Origin: Papaver somniferum
Taxonomy: Eukaryota; Streptophyta; Magnoliopsida; Ranunculales; Papaveraceae
DNA length: 64,000 nt
Direction of reading: 5' to 3'
Assembly: GCF_003573695.1 (NCBI RefSeq)
Contig: NC_039358.1
Location: 154,122,920 to 154,186,919 of the forward strand
Below, piece by piece: positions 58,302 through 64,000 of the stretch (its first letter is position 1; each line of letters starts with the position of its first letter). The notes beneath the pieces are model-generated. The model worked only from the letters and a program-made list of their open reading frames with translations, had not been told where the DNA came from and ran no database searches. A program made the translations under genes and the position numbers.

Positions 58302-58711
58302 AATTAGGAATAATTAACTTTGTAGCTCTATACTAGCAGAGCAAGCTGTCTAGGAGCATTAATTATCCTGATACGATCTTGCCGGTAAGTCATATCCTTT
58401 ATATAGTCAGGGTAAACTTGTTGTTTGTTCCTGAAGACGTTATCGCTCTATACTAGCAGAGAAAGCTGTTTAGGAGCCGTCCATCTCGTGATGCTATATA
58501 GAAATAATCACTGAAAGTATTCAGTATTCATGAGATATGCCGTTGTCCAGTCGGGAGACTACATATCTACATGTACTCTGAGAGAAAGTACTCTCCGTTG
58601 AGAATTCGATGAGAGACCCGTGTCTCGATACTCACGTCTGATTGCTGAATCAAAGCTTCGTATAATTATGAGTTTACGAATTTAGCCTTTGTCGAAAATC
58701 CACCATCTACA

Positions 58712-58725
58712 TTAAGTCCCCTGCT
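58712..58725 (-). promoter_or_regulatory. Polypurine tract of the Tat element
   Basis: Minus strand AGCAGGGGACTTAA directly before TGTAGATGG; this primes plus-strand DNA synthesis. Confidence 0.7.
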
Positions 58726-58726
58726 T

Positions 58727-58751
58727 ACTGAGGAAAGTTGTGTTCCTCAGT
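58727..58751. other. 9-bp-stem hairpin next to the purine tract
   Basis: ACTGAGGAA-AGTTGTG-TTCCTCAGT forms a perfect 9-bp stem with a 7-base loop, one base from the purine tract. It could be a folding element of the genomic RNA. Function unknown. Confidence 0.6.
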
Positions 58752-59014
58752 CAGCATTAAATGGTGATTTTCCGGCCATAAAAAATAATACCAGTAATTG
58801 AACTTAGTCGTAAGTTGAGACGTTACCGGATTTAAAGAGCATGAGAAAACCACGACTTGATGAAGGCTTCAATGTCATGATTGGATCATCTTTTGATGAA
58901 CATAAATTGGTGTTGAACCGCTGGTTTGGACGACGAGTCCGTGGTCGGTTAGGATTCGCGGGTCGGGCCCAATAAGGAAATCCTTAGAAAATTAGGTTTT
59001 GGAAATAAAATTGA

Positions 59015-59021
59015 TATAAAA
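59015..59021 (+). promoter_or_regulatory. TATA box of the antisense transcription unit
   Basis: TATAAAA lies about 30 bp before a C-rich, mRNA-leader-like stretch (CCACAACCGATCAG...). It is on the strand opposite to the retroelement's own genes. Confidence 0.5.
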
Positions 59022-59044
59022 GGAATTAATCCTTTTTTTCCCAC

Positions 59045-59165
59045 AACCGATCAGTGCTTCATCACCTCTCCACCACCTTACGCTAGCAGCAGGAGGAAAA
59101 AATTCGCCGGCGCTCCACCGTCCGTCGCCGTCCGATCACCGACCGACCAGATTTCGGCCGGCGAG
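59045..59165 (+). other. Probable 5' untranslated exon of the antisense unit
   Basis: C- and A-rich leader ending GGCGAG before a strong donor GTAAGC (59166). Candidate acceptors are TTTTTTGCAG (59976) and GGTTCCAG (60126), the latter four bases before the ATG at 60130. Intron length would be ~0.8-0.96 kb. Confidence 0.45.
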
Positions 59166-60129
59166 GTAAGCGCCGATTTTTTTTTCTTCAGATGTTATTA
59201 AATTCATGAGTTGTTCATGTTTTGATCATGATGAAGTTATATACATGTGTATATATTAGTGTGAGTTTTATGAAAAACCCTCGTTTTTGAAAACGTATGT
59301 TCGTTCGATCGTTAGTTTTGTAAACTAACTATAATCCCTGATTTAGGAGAGATTTTTTTTTAGTATATGAACCTAGGTTCAGTGATAAAACTTAGTTTAT
59401 GAGATTTCATGTGTACCAAGGTTTTATCATAAAAGAAGTGAATTTTCATGAAATCGGAATAATCCTTCATTTTAAAGACAAATAACGATGACACGAAGGA
59501 AAATATGTATGATGAACTTGTGTCCAGTGATAAAATTTTGCTTATGAGCTTTCATGTAAATACAAAACTTTATTATATGTATGAGATGTGAGCTTTCACA
59601 ATATTTTTTGAAATAAACCTTCGTTTTAAAGACAAATAACGACGATACGAAGGAAAAATAATTTTATTTTATTTTATATATATGTAGCCGTGACATATAT
59701 TGTGTAAAATATGATGGTATATTTTATTTGCATGAATTTTTTTTCATTAGATGAAATTCTTGAGAATTTGTGTAAGCAATGTTGCATTAATTGTTGTTTT
59801 TTCGAAAAATCAGAAACGTGGGTTTTGAGGAACCTTCGAAAATAGACAATATATTTATGTTTATTGTTATGAACTTCATAGGTCAGTTGTGTGAATGTTC
59901 ACATTATGAAAATTATGTTCGTGATTTTATGAAAAATCAGTTTCGAAATTAATAAAGCTTCGTTCATTTTTTGCAGTTTCGAAGAGACGAACGATTTTGA
60001 GTTGTTAACTCTAGCATTACTATCACTATTGTTAGTGGAAGTATAAAAAGTAAGAGTTAAGAGTTAACATTTTTTGCTGATGTTGGTTTGTTTACATGGT
60101 AGTAATCTTTGATCTTCCGGTTCCAGAAA

Positions 60130-60705
60130 ATGTCGACCAACAATAACAGCAATTACGATTACTTGTATTCCTCTTCTTCCTCTGGCTCTTCTGATGAGGA
60201 TTCCGACGCTGCTGTAGAGAAATCAAAGGCTAGGGTTACCCAGGAAGGGGAGACGCCTAATGTTCCTTTGGGTGAGCGAAGAGTCTCTTTTGCTGAACTC
60301 GAAAAGAAAATAGCTGAAGACAAAAAGGAGGATGCCCGTCAACGTGAAAAGATCGCACCCGGCGTAAGAGACAGAGGTTTGAGGAGAAGGGTCAATTCTT
60401 GGATGGGGTGCCTTCTGATTCTGATGCTGATGCTTCTGAAGGAGAGATCACATGGGAACCATCCGAGCGTTACATTAAGCCTGATCGATATGAAAGAGAG
60501 CATCAGAGGACAATGAAGAAAATTGAAGCTGAAGCTGCAGCATAAGATAGCTCGGATTCAGATGATGATGTTATCTTCCGTCTACCGGACTTCACCATTG
60601 ATTCTGACAGTGACTCTGAAGAAGATGATTCCGAGAAGGACAGTGCTGATGAAGCTTACAATTCGGATGAGTTTGACGAGTATTTTTACTTCCATCTTCT
60701 TTAGA
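60130..60705 (+). pseudogene. Antisense ORF 1 of the Tat element: acidic Ser/Asp-rich protein, two lesions
   Basis: The ATG at 60130 gives MSTNNNSNYDYLYSSSSSGS and then RRVSFAELEKKIAEDKKEDA. A one-base frameshift at about 60362 moves the text into another frame (RQRFEEKGQFLDGVPSDSDA, SERYIKPDRYEREHQRT). After a TAA near 60544 that frame continues as an acidic tail (DSDSEEDDSEKDSADEAYNS) to the TAG at 60703-60705. Corrected length is about 190 residues. It is strongly acidic with a charged central helix. Tat-lineage elements are known to carry extra genes, often antisense, between pol and the 3' LTR. I know no function. It probably shares a promoter at 59015. Confidence 0.6.
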
Positions 60706-61049
60706 CGTTAGAGCATTCCCTTTTAGTCTTCATAGTGGATATCTTTCTTCTGACTGTTTAAACGACTTTACTTCAATTAGACTTTTCTTCTGAATGATGA
60801 ACATTTTTTTAATGTCGATTTCTTCTAATCCATGACATGGACCAATGTCCATATATCCAAATTCATCATGACTTGTCGATTTTCATGAGAAGTAACACTC
60901 GGCCGAGAATTCATGACGTGTACAAGGCCGCGTGGCCTATCTTTTGACCGTGATGTTCAGTCCTCAGTGTGTTGTTTTCCTCCGCGTCTTCGGTGTCGAT
61001 CTTTGAAGCCTAGGGTTCCAGTGAAACTCGTAACTGAGTTGACTATATG

Positions 61050-61062
61050 ACTATCGCCTGAT
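61050..61062 (+). promoter_or_regulatory. Possible TATA box for antisense ORF 2
   Basis: TGATATATATATC about 110 bp before the ATG at 61168, in a stretch between two antisense genes. It could allow separate transcription of the second gene. Confidence 0.35.
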
Positions 61063-61167
61063 ATATATATCTTCAAGACTCCAAATCTATGATCCACGCA
61101 AATATTTCTTCCATTCGTGAGTCAGTTTCATCGTGCAGAGAGGTTTTGATCCTACCCTCTTGCCGTC

Positions 61168-62110
61168 ATGTCGAGCAATAGCATTTCTTCTCAAGATGAT
61201 CTTCGGTCGAAGCGTGAAATAGCAACGTCTATCTCAGTAAGTTGTACACTTCTTCTTCTTTCCATTTCTTGTCTTTGTTCAATCGAGATTGTTGATCACA
61301 AGAGAATGATTTGTCGTAGGACTGTAAGAAAAATGCTACTCCTCATAATGCAAGGCCTAAGCGGACTGTTAGAGTACCACCCGGTATGGATCGGCTCGTG
61401 CTGAAGCTGGATCGTCTGTAAGTAATCCTATGACTCTTTAGATTGTACTGAATCTCGGGATTAACACTCCTTCGTTTCATCGTAGGTGGATGTACGTGTC
61501 GTCGTCTAGAAAGAGTGGAAAGTCCGTGACCGTGGTTGAGGTTGAGGAAAGCAGTAACCAGGCATGTAAAGATTTTGTAGGATCCGTGGAGACCGGAGAC
61601 GGTGTCCATGCTCGTGAATACCCAACCGCTGGACTTTTATTCGAAGCCCCATTGATTAATACCTTCCCAGATAATGAAATGGTCGGCGGATTCATGGTTC
61701 CCAAATGTCATGCGTCTCTGTATACCAAGATCTGGAAGAAGTATGGTCACATTGCTACCACAGGAGTGTGGAAAGGTTTTCTTCCAACCCTTTTAACCAC
61801 GGTAGCGGGGATATTGCCGATCATCGAGGAAATGAATCAGATGCACTTGCAAGATGTCAAAAACCATGAACTGCACCAATGGGATGAAATGATCTCAAAT
61901 TATGAGATATTGCGATTCAATGTAAGCTGGCTCCGTCGTCGTCTTGAGATAATTAAGGTTCATAAGGCGACAGAGGCTGCTGATGCAATTTCCATGATTG
62001 CAGCTTTACTGGATGAAGAGAGGATACTGGCTCTGGAGTCAGCAAGGGTTGAGAAAGCAGTCGAAGACTTGAAGGCAAAGACCAGGATTTTTCAGAAGAA
62101 GCTTGACTAG
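61168..62110 (+). CDS. Antisense ORF 2 of the Tat element, intact three-exon gene, 263 aa
   Basis: Exons are 61168-61236, 61320-61417 and 61486-62110. Both introns (83 and 68 bp) have GTAAGT donors and TCGTAG acceptors. Removing them gives one frame of 264 codons including the stop, with no lesion. The N-terminus is Ser/Arg-rich, then RPKRTVRVPPGMDRLVLKLD. Residues ~127-213 (VPKCHASLYTKIWKKYGHIA, then LRFNVSWLRRRLEIIK) form a conserved block that I recognise from plant retrotransposon-encoded proteins of unknown role (VPKxxxxLYxxIWxKYGHIATTxV...). Residues ~175-263 are a charged coiled coil. The gene is convergent with pol (240 bp between stops). Antisense genes here are a known trait of Tat-type elements; an undamaged spliced copy suggests the element is young or the protein is useful to it. 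Confidence 0.75.
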
Positions 62111-62348
62111 GCTTCTTATAAGGATTATCAGTTGCTGGATGGTTTGCTCTGAGTGAGCATTTGTGGTTGTTGTTTTTTTTAGTAAATCTGAGTTTCTAGT
62201 TAGGTGAAACAGTTGATCATGGTATGAACGAATTTTGCTCATTTATGAAATGTTTAATGAACAAAGGAGCATTCACATGCTCTTTGGAGGAATGAAATTA
62301 CATTTTTGAAAATGCTTGAAATGATGAAGAGGTAGTTTGTTTCATGGA

Positions 62349-64000
62349 TCAGGCATAATAAGCTTTGAGCCATTTTCCATTGATGATGTTTCCTTCCTTT
62401 CCTCCATTGATTGCTAAAATTTTGTAGTACCCGCTAGACACTGCTTTGATAACAACATATGGCCCTTCCCATTTAGGAGAGAACTTAAGAGCGTACATGT
62501 CTTGTTGAATGTGCTTTGCCGTCTTTAATACCAAATCTCCTACTTGAAATGTTCGAGGCCTTACCATTTTGTTGTAGGCTCTGGAGATCCTCTGTTTGTA
62601 AGCTTCCACATATTTTTCCACCTTGGTTCTCCTTGATTCCAGCATATCTAGCTCAGCGATTCTTGATCTGGAGATTTCGGCCTCATCCCATTGTACACCA
62701 CTGGACGCTGCAATCCTGGCTGAGGGAACTTTGATTTCTGCTGGAAGTATGGCGTCGGCTCCATAGACAAGGGAATATGGAGAAGTACCGATCGAGCTCC
62801 TTGGTGCAGTTCTGTAAGCCCATAGAGCCATGGGTAATTGCTCATGCCATGATCGAGGATTGTCATGAATCGTCCGACTGATAATCCTGACCAAAGTCTT
62901 GTTGGTACTTTCTGCTTGACCATTTCCTTGTGGATAGTAAGGCGTGGAGAAGATTTGTTTGATCCCATATTTATTGAGCAGCTTCTCAACATCTTGATTG
63001 GAAAAAGGAGTTCCGTTATCTGTGATGATATGCTTAGGAACTCCGAATCTGCATATTATGTGCTCTTTGATGAAGGCGGCAATTGTAACTCCAGTGGTGC
63101 TTCGAAGGGGAATAGCCTCGACCCACTTGGTGAAGTACTCTGTCGCAGTGATGATGTATTCATGTTGTTTTGAAGATGCTGGATTGATCTTCCCAATGAT
63201 ATCTAGTCCCCAGCTGTAGAAAGGCCACAGACTATTCACAGAATTCAACGGGAGACAAGGAGTGTGGATGAGATTACCATGGGTTTGGCATTGGTGACAC
63301 CTCTGAACGTGTGCGGCTGCATCATCTTCCATGGTTGGCCAATAATATTTCTCATGAATTTGAAGAAATAGTTTCCTCTTTCCTTGATGTTCTCCATCAT
63401 GTACTTCCTTCAGGATTGTAGGGATTTCATGTTCGGCTAAGCACCTCAGTAAATTTCCACCAAATCTTTTGCGGTATAAGATCCCATCGAGATAGACGAA
63501 TCTCTTAGCTTTATGAATGAGTTTGACTGCTTGCTTCTTTTCCAGTGGTAGTTTGTTGTCCCGGAGGTATTTGATGTAAGGCTCCCTCCAGTCCCCAGTG
63601 TGGTGGACCGTCAAAACCTCCAAGTGATGAGGAGGTGTTTGGAAATCAGGACAAGATCCTTGTAAATATCTTGACTGAGTCTCCATGGATGGCCAGTAGT
63701 ACCCCATTCTTTGGAGCTTTCTGTAAAGTGTTACCACTAACGTTTTCCCACATACTTCCTCATGTATGCGTTTGAGCTGTTCCTCCGCTTCGTCGCTCCC
63801 AAGACATCGTGATAGAGATCCATCAGGGTTTCGATAGTATATCCCTCCATGAAGAAAGAAGTAGTTCTTCAATTCCTTGAGGCTTACTTGGCCTTATGAG
63901 ATAGAGCTGCGCAATTCAGTAATGATGGGTGCTCGCCAATCGTTCGCTGGAATGTCTTCGATCTGAGTGAGCCAAGTCGAAGATACTATACGCCTCTGTA
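62349..64000 (-). pseudogene. pol: Gypsy (Tat-lineage) pol, C-terminal part with complete integrase; one premature stop
   Basis: The minus frame is open from the window edge (...IPANDWRAPIITELRSSIS) to a TAA at 63894-63896, then open for 507 codons from 63872 to the stop at 62349. It has two tandem zinc-binding-type modules: a degenerate one (residues ~5-75, GYYWPSM) and a complete H2C2 (H158, H162, C192, C195; KYYWPTM). The integrase core has D224 (WGLDIIG), D285 (IITDNGTPF) and E321 (PYYPQGNGQAES), i.e. DD35E. The end (KFSPKWEGPYVVIKA...) is the GPY/F-like C-terminal domain, without a chromodomain. The duplicated zinc module and core sequence are typical of Tat elements. The single TAA would truncate the polyprotein before the integrase, so this copy is probably defective despite the clean integrase. 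RT and RNase H lie off the right edge. Confidence 0.85.

Larger units (their letters stand above)
55335..58711 (-). repeat. 3' LTR of the Tat-lineage element (3377 bp, includes a hAT insertion)
   Basis: On the minus strand it starts TGTAGATGGTGGATTTTCGA directly after the purine tract and ends ...CCCCATCTACT (terminal A mutated), so the ends show a 9-bp inverted repeat (TGTAGATGG/CCATCTAC-). Contains internal tandem repeats (58010-58301), three hairpin repeats (56155-56298) and a 766-bp hAT element. The open frame 55734-56006 on minus has no motif. Confidence 0.75.
55335..64000 (-). mobile_element. Tat-lineage Ty3/Gypsy element, 3' part (runs off the window)
   Basis: In minus-strand order the window holds the pol end with integrase (64000-62349), a long 3' region with plus-strand genes (62110-59000), a purine tract (AGCAGGGGACTTAA, 58712-58725) and a 3377-bp 3' LTR (58711-55335). 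A very long LTR, an extra region between pol and LTR with antisense genes, and the integrase sequence type are features of the Tat/Ogre group. It is inserted in the LTR of the older element at 53695-55334. The 5' LTR, gag and RT lie to the right of the window. Confidence 0.85.

Noticed and set aside
1..64000. tRNA or rRNA genes
   Set aside because: No cloverleaf box A/box B pairs or rRNA-like segments noticed; the TGGTATCAGAGC at 43260 is a primer-binding site and not a tRNA gene.

Overview
This is nuclear DNA of a flowering plant, most likely a eudicot with a large repeat-rich genome. The signs are intron-containing gene remnants, plant-type Copia, Tat-lineage Gypsy, LINE, MULE, hAT, PIF, Stowaway and Helitron elements, and an AT-rich background. 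A Papaveraceae-like source is my guess; the sequence does not prove it. Only one ordinary host gene looks intact: a 119-residue N-myristoylation-type protein at 8747-9106. Almost everything else is mobile DNA, much of it nested, and insertion order can often be read from target-site duplications.

Layout. 1-1562 is the 3' end and LTR of a Copia-type element. 2041-2360 and 22231-22525 are two inverted copies of one ~300-bp repeat. 3260-6192 is a broken plant-mobile-domain gene with a LINE (4678-6063, 12-bp TSD) in one of its introns. LINE and RNase H scraps follow to ~7340, then small insertions and a Stowaway MITE. After the host gene comes a 4.7-kb composite DNA element with long terminal inverted repeats (9553-14240) and strongly strand-asymmetric filler. 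14927-21331 is a complete-ended Copia element with 433-bp LTRs about 97% alike around a decayed interior. 23027-23696 is a PIF/Harbinger-type foldback MITE.

24946-31262 is the remains of a MULE of the Ulp1-carrying (Kaonashi-like) type: a broken Ulp1-like protease gene on + and the C-terminal half of a mudrA transposase on -. Four arrays of a 32-bp palindromic minisatellite lie between the pieces.

31265-55334 is a nest of long-LTR, tRNA-Met-primed, pol-less elements (LARD-like). The youngest readable one is 40798-52473. It carries a near-intact putative plant transposon (Transposase_32-like) ORF, interrupts an older minus-strand element's ORF, and has a 3.2-kb Helitron (46910-50136) in its 3' LTR. 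That Helitron holds exon-intron pieces of a captured host gene.

55335-64000 is the 3' part of a Tat-lineage Gypsy element on the minus strand, inserted in the LTR of the older element. It has a 3.4-kb LTR with an embedded hAT element, a pol end with a complete integrase (DD35E), and between pol and LTR a plus-strand transcription unit. That unit includes an intact three-exon, 263-residue antisense protein gene.

No rRNA, tRNA or CRISPR was seen. The most unusual items are the 32-bp palindromic arrays in the Ulp1 MULE, the antisense spliced gene of the Tat element, the Helitron gene capture, and a ~35-bp segment shared by otherwise divergent LTR families.
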